Origin: Bacteroides sp. 43_108
GTDB lineage: Bacteria; Bacteroidota; Bacteroidia; Bacteroidales; Bacteroidaceae
DNA: 34,534 bases
NCBI GenBank assembly: GCA_001915545.1
Contig: MNQS01000103.1
Coordinates: 1 to 34,534 of the forward strand
Direction: 5' to 3'
Below the pieces are notes generated by a model. It was not told the origin of the DNA and did no database searches. It was given only the letters and a program-made list of their open reading frames with translations. The translations under genes and the position numbers were made by a program. Positions 7,542 to 15,526 of the stretch are shown piece after piece (within the stretch, counting starts at the first letter, position 1; each line of letters begins with the position of its first letter).

Positions 7542-8582
7542 TTATTTCACTTCCCAGATATCATTTGTTTCAAGCAATTCTGCAAAATTGTGGTATGGCT
7601 TTTTACCCTTGATTTCCTCAATCTGTTCGTTGACAGCGTCATCGTATGTAGGAGCGTCAACGTCGCGTATAACACCCAAGGCGATAGGGAAATCCGGACC
7701 TTCCATCATGGCAAGTTTCAAGTGGAGAGTGTTGTCCAGACAGTGTGCATCGTGCACAAGTATATCCTTCTCTGTGATGCCGTTTTCGCCAAGCTTCACA
7801 ACCTTCAGTCCGAAACCTTCCTGCATGAGGCCGTATTCGTTGTTCTCGCCGAAGAGCATAGGCTCGCCCTGCTTCAGGTAGATGGCATTCTTCTTGCGCC
7901 CTTCCTTGCTGTATACAGACTCGTGGGTGCCGTCGTTGAAGATTACGCAGTTCTGCAGAATTTCGCACACAGCTGCTCCCTTGTGCTTATATGCTTCCTT
8001 GAGCACGTTTATTGTTCCTTCCTGATCGGTTGCAACTGCACGTGCAAAGAAGTGTCCTCTGGCGCCGAAGCAGAGTTCTGCAGGGCGGAACGGATCTTCC
8101 ACTGTGCCGTAAGGGCTCGACTTGCTCACGAATCCGCGCGGACTGGTTGGAGAATACTGTCCCTTGGTCAATCCGTATATGCGGTTGTTAAGCAAAATCA
8201 TCTTTATGTTGACGTTGCGTCTGTTGGCATGTATGAAGTGGTTTCCGCCGATGGCCAGTCCGTCGCCGTCGCCGCTCACCTGCCATACGGTCAGTTTAGG
8301 GTTGACAACCTTACATCCTGTTGCTATTGCGGCGGCACGTCCGTGTATAGTGTTCATTCCGTAAGTGTTCATATAGTGAGGCAATCTGCTTGAGCAGCCG
8401 ATGCCCGATATGACTGCTGTTTCGTATGGCGGAACACCTATCTCCGCCATAGCCTTATGGAGCGAAGCCAGGAAGAAATGGTCTCCGCATCCGGGACACC
8501 AGCGTGGCTGGCCCTTCTTGAAGTCATTAGCTGTATATTCCATATATACTGTATATTTTTGTTGCATCTCTGTTGCCGTCAT
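7542..8582 (-). CDS. korB: 2-oxoacid:ferredoxin oxidoreductase, beta subunit (probably 2-oxoglutarate)
   Basis: This is the thiamine-diphosphate subunit of an oxygen-sensitive oxidoreductase that decarboxylates a 2-oxoacid to acyl-CoA and reduces ferredoxin. The 346-residue protein has the WCPGCGDH motif near residue 28, a GIGCSSRLPHY segment, HGRAAAIATG, and the Mg/ThDP-binding GDGD followed downstream by NNRIYGLTKGQ. It follows korA by 55 bp and ends at a strong terminator. ATG 8582 is the first start; ATG 8543 (MEYTANDFKKGQPRWC) is equally plausible and matches homologue N-termini as I remember them. 2-oxoglutarate is the inferred substrate, from the KorAB-like domain layout; 2-oxoisovalerate or pyruvate is not excluded. 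Confidence 0.9.
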   Translation of the reverse strand: MTATEMQQKYTVYMEYTANDFKKGQPRWCPGCGDHFFLASLHKAMAEIGVPPYETAVISGIGCSSRLPHYMNTYGMNTIHGRAAAIATGCKVVNPKLTVWQVSGDGDGLAIGGNHFIHANRRNVNIKMILLNNRIYGLTKGQYSPTSPRGFVSKSSPYGTVEDPFRPAELCFGARGHFFARAVATDQEGTINVLKEAYKHKGAAVCEILQNCVIFNDGTHESVYSKEGRKKNAIYLKQGEPMLFGENNEYGLMQEGFGLKVVKLGENGITEKDILVHDAHCLDNTLHLKLAMMEGPDFPIALGVIRDVDAPTYDDAVNEQIEEIKGKKPYHNFAELLETNDIWEVK

Positions 8583-8637
8583 TATGCGGTTGCAGCGGAT
8601 GCCGGTGTTTTTATCTTTTTCTTGGTAACTCCTTTGT

Positions 8638-10485
8638 TTAGCCGTTGTATATAGCGTTGAATGCTTCTACAAGTTCATTTACAACGAACGGCTGACCCTT
8701 GACCTGATTGAACTGGTAAGGAACGAATCCGTCTACCTTCATGCGCAGGTAAGCGGCAAACTGTCCCATGTTCTGCTCGGCTACAACAACCTTCTTGAAT
8801 CGCTTCATCACCTCGGATGTGTTTTTTGGCAGCGGATTGATGTATTTGAAGTGTGCCAGTGCCACTTTCTTGCCGTTTGCTCTCATCTCGTCCATAGCGG
8901 CGTGCAGATGTCCATATGTACCTCCGAAACCTACTATGAGCAGTTCGGCATCTTCATCACCGTCCACTTCCACGTCAGGAACCTGTATCTTGTTTATCTT
9001 CTCCTGTCTGAGGTGAGTCATCAGGTTGTGGTTCTCAGGATCTGTTGATATTGCACCTGTTGCATTGTCTTTTTCCAGACCTCCGAGAATGTGCTGGAAA
9101 CCTTCTGTGCCCGGTATGGCCCAGTATCTTACGCCTGTTTCCGGATTTCGCATATATGGTGTCCACTGTCCCTTCATCTCCGGTTTTACGTAAGGAGGGT
9201 TGATTTCCGGATAGTCCTTGAGGTCAGGCAGCTTGAGCGCTCCGGAACCGTTTGCCACGAAGGCGTCTGTGAGAAGCACTACAGGAGTCATGTGCTCCAG
9301 AGCTATCTTGCAGGCCATGTAGGCTGATTCGAAGCAGTCGGTAGGCGAAGTGGCAGCCATGACAGGCATAGGCGATTCGCCGTTTCGTCCGAAGAGCACC
9401 TGAAGAAGGTCTGTCTGCTCTGACTTTGTTGGGAGACCTGTTGCTGGACCTCCTCGCTGAACATCGAGAACAACCAGCGGCAGTTCCATGATGACTGCAA
9501 GGTTCATTGCTTCAGACTTGAGGCAGATGCCTGGGCCTGATGTTGATGTTACAGCCAGTGCACCTGCAAACGATGCACCCACGGACGATGCACATCCGGC
9601 AATTTCGTCTTCGCACTGCACGGTTGTCACTCCGAGTGATTTGTGTTTCGACAGTTCGTGCAGAACGTCTGTTGCAGGAGTGATAGGGTATGAACCCAAA
9701 TAAAGCTTCAGACCGGCCTTTTCTGCAGCTGCTATGAATCCGTATGCAGTGGCCTTGTTGCCGGTAATGTCCAAGTAGCGTCCAGGTGTCTTTTCCTTTG
9801 TTTCAACCTTGTAGACGTTGCATGCTGAGCTGTGGGTGTTGTGGCCGTAGTCGTATCCGGCCTGTACAACCTTTATGTTGGCTTCTGCCAAGGCAGGTTT
9901 CTTCGCAAATTTCTCCCTGAGCAGAGTGAACACAATTTCTACGTCGCGGCTGAAAAGCCAGCACACCAGACCTACTGCAAACATGTTGCGGCATTTCAGC
10001 ATAGATTTGTTGTCCATGCCGCTGTCTGCCAGGCAGTCCTTGACCATCTGTGTGATAGGGCATGCGATTACTCTGTCGGCGTCGATGCCCATCTCTTTGA
10101 TTGGATCATCTGTCTTGAACAGGGCTTTCTCCAGATCTTTCTTCTGGAATGCATCAGTGTCGATGATGATCGTTGCGTTTGGTTTGGCAAATCTGTATTG
10201 GGTCTTAAGAGCGGCCGCATTCATTGCCACAAGAACGTCGCACTTGTCGCCAGGGGTGAATACCTTGCCGGCGCCGATGTGTACCTGATAGCCCGATACA
10301 CCTGTCAGTGAACCCTGCGGGGCGCGTATGTCTGCCGGGTAATCAGGAAACGTGCTTATGCTGTTTCCTACTGTTGCAGATACAGTTGAGAATATGTTTC
10401 CTGCCAACTGCATACCGTCGCCGGAATCTCCTGAGAAACGGACAACGACGCTGTCCAGTTCCTTCACTTCCAATTTTTCTGCCAT
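8638..10485 (-). CDS. korA: 2-oxoacid:ferredoxin oxidoreductase, fused gamma-alpha subunit
   Basis: Partner of korB. The 615-residue protein starts with a gamma domain (about 1-205: RFSGDSGDGMQLAG, then PDYPADIRAPQG) fused to the alpha pyrimidine-binding domain (about 245-480: GSYPITPATDVLHEL, CEDEIAGCASSVGASFAG, TSTSGPGICLKSEA, GPATGLPTKSEQTDL). A transketolase-C-like domain follows. This gamma-alpha fusion with a separate beta subunit is the two-gene KorAB/VorAB form. No ferredoxin domain is present, so an external ferredoxin is needed. Together the pair would supply succinyl-CoA or a branched-chain acyl-CoA and reduced ferredoxin in anaerobic metabolism. ATG start at 10485; the promoter is uncertain. 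Confidence 0.92.
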   Translation of the reverse strand: MAEKLEVKELDSVVVRFSGDSGDGMQLAGNIFSTVSATVGNSISTFPDYPADIRAPQGSLTGVSGYQVHIGAGKVFTPGDKCDVLVAMNAAALKTQYRFAKPNATIIIDTDAFQKKDLEKALFKTDDPIKEMGIDADRVIACPITQMVKDCLADSGMDNKSMLKCRNMFAVGLVCWLFSRDVEIVFTLLREKFAKKPALAEANIKVVQAGYDYGHNTHSSACNVYKVETKEKTPGRYLDITGNKATAYGFIAAAEKAGLKLYLGSYPITPATDVLHELSKHKSLGVTTVQCEDEIAGCASSVGASFAGALAVTSTSGPGICLKSEAMNLAVIMELPLVVLDVQRGGPATGLPTKSEQTDLLQVLFGRNGESPMPVMAATSPTDCFESAYMACKIALEHMTPVVLLTDAFVANGSGALKLPDLKDYPEINPPYVKPEMKGQWTPYMRNPETGVRYWAIPGTEGFQHILGGLEKDNATGAISTDPENHNLMTHLRQEKINKIQVPDVEVDGDEDAELLIVGFGGTYGHLHAAMDEMRANGKKVALAHFKYINPLPKNTSEVMKRFKKVVVAEQNMGQFAAYLRMKVDGFVPYQFNQVKGQPFVVNELVEAFNAIYNG

Positions 10486-10705
10486 AATATCTGTTTTATA
10501 GTTACATTGCTTATTTTATACATTTATGCCGATGTGCAACTTCTGACACATTTCAAGACAAAAACTTTATTTAATGTATATGGTTTTGTCTGTGTTGTGG
10601 CATCTTGTGTTATTTTATGATTGCAAATTTCTAAAAGAAATATGATAAAACAAAATCTTTTTTGTTGTAATTCCGTATTTTAATTCATTTTGTTGCAAGA
10701 ATATG

Positions 10706-10713
10706 CAAAAATA
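10706..10713 (-). promoter_or_regulatory. Weak candidate -7 box for korA
   Basis: The minus strand reads TATTTTTG followed by C, a TAnnTTTG match in very A/T-rich DNA, about 220 nt before the korA start. No -33 TTG at suitable distance. Chance occurrence is quite possible. The rest of 10486-10840 shows no gene. Confidence 0.2.
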
Positions 10714-10842
10714 TATGCTTTTGGTAACTTTAATTGTCGATTTTGTAATATATTGTAAGTTTTATCCTTCGCATTTATGCAGATTATAACTTTTATGGCA
10801 GAATACCATAATTTTATCACTGAGTGCCTGTATGGAAAATTA

Positions 10843-10896
10843 CGAGGGCTCACAATGTTTGTTGCGAGGGCTCGGAAAATATTCTGCGAGCGCTCG
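10843..10896 (+). promoter_or_regulatory. Operator-like array: three CGAG-NN-CTCG palindromes at 22-bp pitch (array 1)
   Basis: CGAGGGCTC(A) starts at 10843, CGAGGGCTCG at 10865 and CGAGCGCTCG at 10887: exactly 22 bp between successive starts, about two helical turns. The third is the centre of a perfect 14-bp palindrome TGCGAGCGCTCGCA. The linkers are 12 bp and A/T-rich. The array lies between korA and higB; its last palindrome ends 74 bp before the first base of the higB -7 box. A second array with the same order, pitch and distance to a promoter is at 33093-33146. Confidence 0.75.
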
Positions 10897-10943
10897 CACA
10901 TTTATGCATATTAGGGTATGCTTTTTTGAAATAGTTCCACTTT

Positions 10944-10977
10944 TTTGGTGGATTATATGTAATATCTGTTATCTTTG
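10944..10977 (+). promoter_or_regulatory. Promoter of higBA
   Basis: The -7 box TATCTTTG is at 10970-10977, followed by C. TTTG at 10944-10947 is a possible -33 element, 22 bases upstream. The transcript would start near 10983, leaving about 17 nt before ATG 11001. Confidence 0.6.
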
Positions 10978-11000
10978 CCACATGTGTCAGATAAAATGAA

Positions 11001-11318
11001 ATGGAAATAAAATTTGACAAGGATTATTTGCGTCAGTTGTATGAGGAAGGGAAGACGACGGATAAGAAGCATCGTTTTCAGCCACATATAGTGTCGCGAT
11101 ATCAGTTGCGTATCAAGGTGTTGGAGCAAGCCAGATGTATAGAGGAACTTTTTGCTATCAGTTCGTTCCATTACGAAGTGTTGAAAGGAGACAAAGCTGG
11201 GATTTCTTCCATTCGTGTGAGCGATCAGTATCGCATAGAGTTCACTGTGGAGCATGCTTCATCGGAGTCTGTGATTACTATATGTAATATTTTAGATCTA
11301 TCTAATCATTATAAATAA
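11001..11318 (+). CDS. higB: HigB-like toxin of a type II toxin-antitoxin module (RelE/ParE superfamily)
   Basis: A small basic protein of 105 residues. Its second half (FAISSFHYEVLKGDKAG, then SIRVSDQYRIEF, then a terminal VITICNILDLSNHYK segment) matches the HigB pattern of mRNA interferases that cut translated mRNA on the ribosome. The toxin gene comes first, with the antitoxin gene 8 bp downstream, which is the usual higB-higA order. It has its own promoter and lies alone between convergent and divergent housekeeping genes. Activity cannot be judged from sequence alone. HigB-type modules are normally autorepressed by HigA at the promoter. Confidence 0.85.
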   Translation: MEIKFDKDYLRQLYEEGKTTDKKHRFQPHIVSRYQLRIKVLEQARCIEELFAISSFHYEVLKGDKAGISSIRVSDQYRIEFTVEHASSESVITICNILDLSNHYK

Positions 11319-11326
11319 GAATAGTT

Positions 11327-11635
11327 ATGGAAAAATATATCTGTCAGCGTTCTGTTCATCCTGGTGAATTGCTTAAAGAAGAGGTTGATGAACGTAAATT
11401 GTCTCAGCGTAAGTTGGCTGAGCAAATGGGAGTTTCGTATAAGGTACTTAACGATATCCTCAACTGTCGCCGACCGGTAACTACGCAGACTGCAATGTTG
11501 TTTGAAGCAGCATTGGGAATAAGTGCTTCTCTGCTGATGAGGATGCAGCTTGATTACAACATGCAGCAGGTTGCTTCGGATCCATCATTTATGGAGCGTT
11601 TGAAGAAAGTGCGCAAGTATGCGGCAATGTTGTAA
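11327..11635 (+). CDS. higA: HigA-like antitoxin (XRE helix-turn-helix)
   Basis: A 102-residue protein beginning with the HigA/VapI signature VHPGELLKEEV. The helix-turn-helix follows at about residues 26-50 (LSQRKLAEQMGVSYKVLNDIL), and a dimerisation segment comes after it. It neutralises the upstream HigB-like toxin and should repress the shared promoter. The gene starts 8 bp after the toxin stop and ends just before a long stem-loop. Confidence 0.88.
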   Translation: MEKYICQRSVHPGELLKEEVDERKLSQRKLAEQMGVSYKVLNDILNCRRPVTTQTAMLFEAALGISASLLMRMQLDYNMQQVASDPSFMERLKKVRKYAAML

Positions 11636-11684
11636 ATGGCGGCGACTTGAACCTGTAGACAGACTTTAGTTCTGGAATAAGAAA

Positions 11685-11743
11685 TAAAGATGAATCCCGA
11701 AAGATTGCATTTTTCTTACGCAATCTTTCGGGATTCATCTTTA
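11685..11743. terminator. Bidirectional terminator with a 24-bp perfect stem
   Basis: The 24 bases at 11685-11708 are the exact reverse complement of 11720-11743, with an 11-base loop (ATTTTTCTTAC). The arms begin TAAAGATGAATCCCG on the left. The element separates higA from the convergent DPP7-type gene, and A/T-rich ends give T-tails in both directions. Confidence 0.85.
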
Positions 11744-11766
11744 GATGTTGTTATGTCTTTCGGCAA

Positions 11767-13878
11767 TTATTCTTCAAGTGTAAGTTCCTTGATGAGTCTC
11801 TTAGCCTTTCCGTATTTCTCGATGACAGAGAGAACGTATCTGATATCGACACCGATACATCTTGAGAGACTGCTGTCGAACTTAACGTTGCTGCTCATTG
11901 CTTCCCAGTTGCCGTCGAATGCGAGTCCGATAAGGCGTCCTTTTCCGTCAAACATTCCGCTTCCGGAGTTTCCACCGGTAATGTCGTTGTTTGTGAGGAA
12001 GCAGAGGCGCATTTCACCGCTTTCCTTATCCTTATATTTTCCGAAGTCGCCGCTCTTGAGCCATTTCTTTACGCTAGGGAGAAGTTCGTAATCCGGATTG
12101 TCTGGATATTTCTCGTTTTTGGCAATTATGTCTTCAAGTTTAGTGTAGTGCTTGTAGCGGAAGCTTTCAGATGGAGAATATGCCTCTACGATACCGTAGC
12201 TCAGACGGAGCGTGAAGTTGGCGTCGGCATAGTATTCTGTACTGCTGTTCATCTTTCTTACAGCATCGCCGAGAAGACGTTCGCAGTAGTATATTTCCTG
12301 GTCGTACTGTGATGCCACAAGATACAGCTTTGCAATGACTTCTGATGCAATGTCGAAGATAGGATCGTCGTAGATGTCGGCAGTTTTTTCAACCTTGGCA
12401 AGGTCGGCCGGTCTGCTGAATATTGATGCTGCGTATACGCTGTCGGCAAATGCTGCGTAATCGCCGTTGAACTTCTCATTGATGGTCTTGTAGAAGTCCA
12501 TGAGGTAGGCAGTATCGCGAACCTGCTCTGCGTAGTTCTTTATGAGTGCGATGAATACCTTCTTGTCTGTTTCAACATCGATATCCTTATATGCTTTCTC
12601 AACCTGTTTCTGGAAGTCTGTACCTCCGTCTTCAACAACGCTTACCATTGACTTGAGTGCAAGTGAGAGTATGTCTGCTCCTCCCCAGAATGATTCCTCG
12701 AGAAGTGTCATCTCGTAGTTTGTTTCGAATGCATTCTTGTATTTCATTTCGAGTGTGTCGAGCAGGTGTACATAGCTCTTGTTTGCCACTGTATCCTTGA
12801 GTATCCACTCTTTCAACTGGTTTTCTGTTTCCTTCTTCTCGTTGATGACACCGAGCTTCTCGAGTGCCTGGTTCATACCGATAGAGTATTTCCAGTAGTT
12901 TGAGCTGTTTGCATACTTAGATGCGTACATGATGCGGATGGCATCGCTTGAGTTCATTGATTCTTTGAGCACACCGAGTTTTACGCCTCTTACCTGTTCG
13001 CGCACATCGTTGACTGTACGCATTGTGTTCTCAATTCCGTATGAGCTGAGGTATCTGTCTGTGCTTCCCGGATATCCGAGCGTCATGCAGTACGAACCTT
13101 CGCTATAGCCTTTGAGCGATACGTTGGCGTATCTGATTGGGCGGTAAGGCACATTGTCCTTTGAGTAGTTTGCCGGTTTGTTGTTCTTGTCTGCATAGAT
13201 GCGGAATACGCTGAAGTCGCATGTTTCGCGAGGCCAAACCCAGTTGTCAGTATCGCCTCCGAACTTTCCGAGACTCTGAGGTGGAGCGAATACGAGGCGC
13301 ACATCGTTGAATCTCTGGTAGACAGAGAGGTAGTATTTGCTTCCCTTGTAGTACGGCACAACTTCACCGTAGATGAAATTGGCTGAATCGTTGACTGATT
13401 CTGCAATTTCTCCTGAAATTGAGTCAATGACTGCACTGCGGTGTCTGAGCGACATCGTGTCGCTTACCTGCGAAAGAATTTTGTCTGTTACGTCTACTGT
13501 CTTCAGGTGGAAAGCTACGAAGAGTTCCGGATTAGGAAGCTCGTCTTTGTACTTCTTTGCCACAAAACCGTCTTTGAGGTAGTCGTGCTTTGGTGTTGAG
13601 TGTTCCTGTATTGCACCGAATCCGCAATGATGGTTGGTGAATACAAGTCCTTCCGGACTTACGACTACGCCTGAGCAGAAACCGCCGAACATGACGATGG
13701 CATTGTTGAGCGACGGTTTGTCGGCACTGTAGATTTCTTCTGGGCTCAGTTCGAGTCCCAACTCTTTCAAGATACTGTCCGTACGCTGCGAGAGGTTGCA
13801 GATCATCCACATTCCTTCGTCGGCTTTAACTGTAAGAGCCGATATGGCGCAGAGGACGGTGAAAAGTAATTTTCTCAT
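11767..13878 (-). CDS. dpp7: S46-family dipeptidyl-peptidase, DPP7 type
   Basis: A secreted or periplasmic serine peptidase that removes dipeptides from peptide N-termini, supplying amino acids to asaccharolytic or proteolytic metabolism. The 703-residue protein has a signal peptide (about 1-19, ending VKA) and a trypsin-like triad: His84 in TNHHC, Asp221 in a WPRETCDFSVFR segment, and Ser638 in GGNSGSG. Eighteen residues after the Ser is Gly656 (LAFDGNW). In the published Porphyromonas enzymes this position is Gly in DPP7 (hydrophobic P1) and Arg in DPP11 (acidic P1), so DPP7-like specificity is inferred. It is preceded by the flippase with a short hairpin between and ends at the 24-bp stem-loop. 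Confidence 0.92.
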   Translation of the reverse strand: MRKLLFTVLCAISALTVKADEGMWMICNLSQRTDSILKELGLELSPEEIYSADKPSLNNAIVMFGGFCSGVVVSPEGLVFTNHHCGFGAIQEHSTPKHDYLKDGFVAKKYKDELPNPELFVAFHLKTVDVTDKILSQVSDTMSLRHRSAVIDSISGEIAESVNDSANFIYGEVVPYYKGSKYYLSVYQRFNDVRLVFAPPQSLGKFGGDTDNWVWPRETCDFSVFRIYADKNNKPANYSKDNVPYRPIRYANVSLKGYSEGSYCMTLGYPGSTDRYLSSYGIENTMRTVNDVREQVRGVKLGVLKESMNSSDAIRIMYASKYANSSNYWKYSIGMNQALEKLGVINEKKETENQLKEWILKDTVANKSYVHLLDTLEMKYKNAFETNYEMTLLEESFWGGADILSLALKSMVSVVEDGGTDFQKQVEKAYKDIDVETDKKVFIALIKNYAEQVRDTAYLMDFYKTINEKFNGDYAAFADSVYAASIFSRPADLAKVEKTADIYDDPIFDIASEVIAKLYLVASQYDQEIYYCERLLGDAVRKMNSSTEYYADANFTLRLSYGIVEAYSPSESFRYKHYTKLEDIIAKNEKYPDNPDYELLPSVKKWLKSGDFGKYKDKESGEMRLCFLTNNDITGGNSGSGMFDGKGRLIGLAFDGNWEAMSSNVKFDSSLSRCIGVDIRYVLSVIEKYGKAKRLIKELTLEE

Positions 13879-13905
13879 AAATATTTTGTTGAATCGTTTG
13901 TTTTG

Positions 13906-13924
13906 TCCGGAATATATGTCCGGA
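13906..13924 (-). repeat. Intercistronic hairpin TCCGGA-loop-TCCGGA
   Basis: TCCGGA at 13906-13911 and again at 13919-13924 pair around a 7-base A/T loop. On the minus strand CCGGACATATATTCCGG is nearly the element at 1243-1260. It lies between the flippase stop and the peptidase start. Confidence 0.5.
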
Positions 13925-13938
13925 GTGTTGTTTTGTCG

Positions 13939-15453
13939 TTATCTGAAATATTTTCCTACAACCGGCAGATTCTTGAGCGGGAAGTCCTTCTTCGACATAT
14001 ATGCAATGTATATGATGATTAGGACTGTGTTGGCGCAGATGTAGACTGCCGGATGCATGCCTGGAAGCAACTCGGGTATGGCCTGCATGGCACCGAAAAG
14101 TACTGCCGCGAGCAGGGCATAGGAGAATATGCGTCCTTTCTGGTAAGGGATAGGGTAGTATTTGCGTTCGAATATGTAGGAGAGTATAGTGGCTGTTCCG
14201 TATCCGGCAACACCTCCCCATGCACATGCCATGTAGCTGTATTTCGGTATGAATATTATGTTGACTGCTATCAGCACTGCACATCCTGCAATCGAGAATA
14301 TCATTCCGAACCATGTCTTGTCAATCAGTTTGTACCACATAGACAGGTTGAAGTATGTGCCGAGAAGAATTCCAGACAGCATCACTATAGGAGTAACCTT
14401 CAGGCCTTCCCAGTAGTCAGGCGCAATGACAATGCGCTTGATGATGTCGAGATAACCGCATACAATAAGGAATGCCAATATTGCGAATATCAAAAAGTAT
14501 TTCATTGCGGCGGCATACGTTTCGCGGCTGTTCTTTTCTTTGCTCTTTCCGAAGACAAAAGGCTCGTACGCATATCTGAATGCCTGAGTGAAGAGCGTCA
14601 TGATCATTGCAATCTTGACGCAGGCTCCGTAGATGCCGAGCTGCACGTTGACTTCCTTTCCTGCGTGGCTGGATACGAACGGGAAGATGAGCTTGTCGGC
14701 TGTTTGGTTGAGAATTCCCGCTATTCCGAATACCAGTATCGGCCATGAATAGTTGAGCATGCGCTTTGCCAGTCTGGCATCAAATACATATTTGAATCCT
14801 GTCAGTTCCTTACGGAAGAAGAATGTTACGAGCGATGTACATATAAGATTGATATAGAAAATCCATTCAACCCTCACTTGCCCGTCGAAGAACGAGCTTA
14901 CGATGTGGCGTGTGGATTCGTTCTCGTACAGCATCGGAACCGCTATGAAATACATCAGGTTGAGCACGATGTTGAGTACAATGAACAGGCATTTCAGCAT
15001 TGCAAACTTAAGCGCCTTGCGGCTGTATCTCAGATATGCAAACGGTATGCACTGGAATGCATCGAGAGCCGCTACGATGGCCATCGGCCAGATGTATTCC
15101 GAATGTCCTTTATAGTGCATCCATTCAGAGATTGGATTGATGAATGCCAAAACGAGAAGTACAAATGCCAGGCATACTCCACCGACCATGTAAAGAACTG
15201 TGGAATAGACTCTCTTGGGGTCTTCTCCTTCTTTATTTGCGAAGCGGAAGAATGTGGTCTCCATTCCGAATGTAAGAATCGGAAGCATCAGGGCCACGTA
15301 GGCATAAATGTTGGTTTGGATTCCATAGTCGCCGCTTGATGCCGGCATGGAAAAAGTATAGATCGGAACGAGCAGATAGTTCAAAAAGCGTCCGATAATG
15401 CTGCTCATTCCATAAATGGCTGTGTCTTTTGCCAATGATCTTAAATTTGCCAT
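13939..15453 (-). CDS. Polysaccharide flippase of the MOP superfamily (Wzx/MurJ-like)
   Basis: An integral inner-membrane protein of 504 residues with about 14 hydrophobic segments. It opens with SLAKDTAIYGMSSIIGRFLNY, the typical first helix of oligosaccharide flippases. Charged cytoplasmic loops (such as FGKSKEKNSRETY) lie between helices, and a polysaccharide-synthesis C-terminal domain follows. It should move an undecaprenyl-linked oligosaccharide across the membrane. No glycosyltransferases are nearby, so the substrate is unknown; lipid II or a cell-surface glycan are both possible. It follows the YitT-family gene after a strong stem-loop, so it may have its own promoter. Confidence 0.85.
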   Translation of the reverse strand: MANLRSLAKDTAIYGMSSIIGRFLNYLLVPIYTFSMPASSGDYGIQTNIYAYVALMLPILTFGMETTFFRFANKEGEDPKRVYSTVLYMVGGVCLAFVLLVLAFINPISEWMHYKGHSEYIWPMAIVAALDAFQCIPFAYLRYSRKALKFAMLKCLFIVLNIVLNLMYFIAVPMLYENESTRHIVSSFFDGQVRVEWIFYINLICTSLVTFFFRKELTGFKYVFDARLAKRMLNYSWPILVFGIAGILNQTADKLIFPFVSSHAGKEVNVQLGIYGACVKIAMIMTLFTQAFRYAYEPFVFGKSKEKNSRETYAAAMKYFLIFAILAFLIVCGYLDIIKRIVIAPDYWEGLKVTPIVMLSGILLGTYFNLSMWYKLIDKTWFGMIFSIAGCAVLIAVNIIFIPKYSYMACAWGGVAGYGTATILSYIFERKYYPIPYQKGRIFSYALLAAVLFGAMQAIPELLPGMHPAVYICANTVLIIIYIAYMSKKDFPLKNLPVVGKYFR

Positions 15454-15483
15454 TGTTTCTGTTTTAGAGTAGTATTTCCATAG

Positions 15484-15520
15484 AAGGGATGGGAAAACTT
15501 ATCTGTTTTTCCCATCCCTT
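15484..15520 (-). terminator. Stem-loop terminator after the YitT-family gene
   Basis: AAGGGATGGGAAAA (15484-15497) and TTTTCCCATCCCTT (15507-15520) form a perfect 14-bp stem with a 9-base loop, immediately downstream of the YitT-family stop on the minus strand. Confidence 0.75.
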
Positions 15521-15526
15521 TATTGT

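Noticed and set aside
10843..10896. Possible CRISPR array because of regular spacing
   Set aside because: Only three 10-bp palindromes with 12-bp linkers; CRISPR repeats are longer (over 20 bp) with spacers of similar length, and there are no cas genes.
10680..10901. 73-codon minus-strand open frame upstream of korA
   Set aside because: It starts in palindrome array 1, lies in very A/T-rich DNA and resembles no protein.
13826..14314. 162-codon frame and similar frames overlapping the flippase and other genes
   Set aside because: Shadow frames of well-supported genes, with no domain and unnatural composition.
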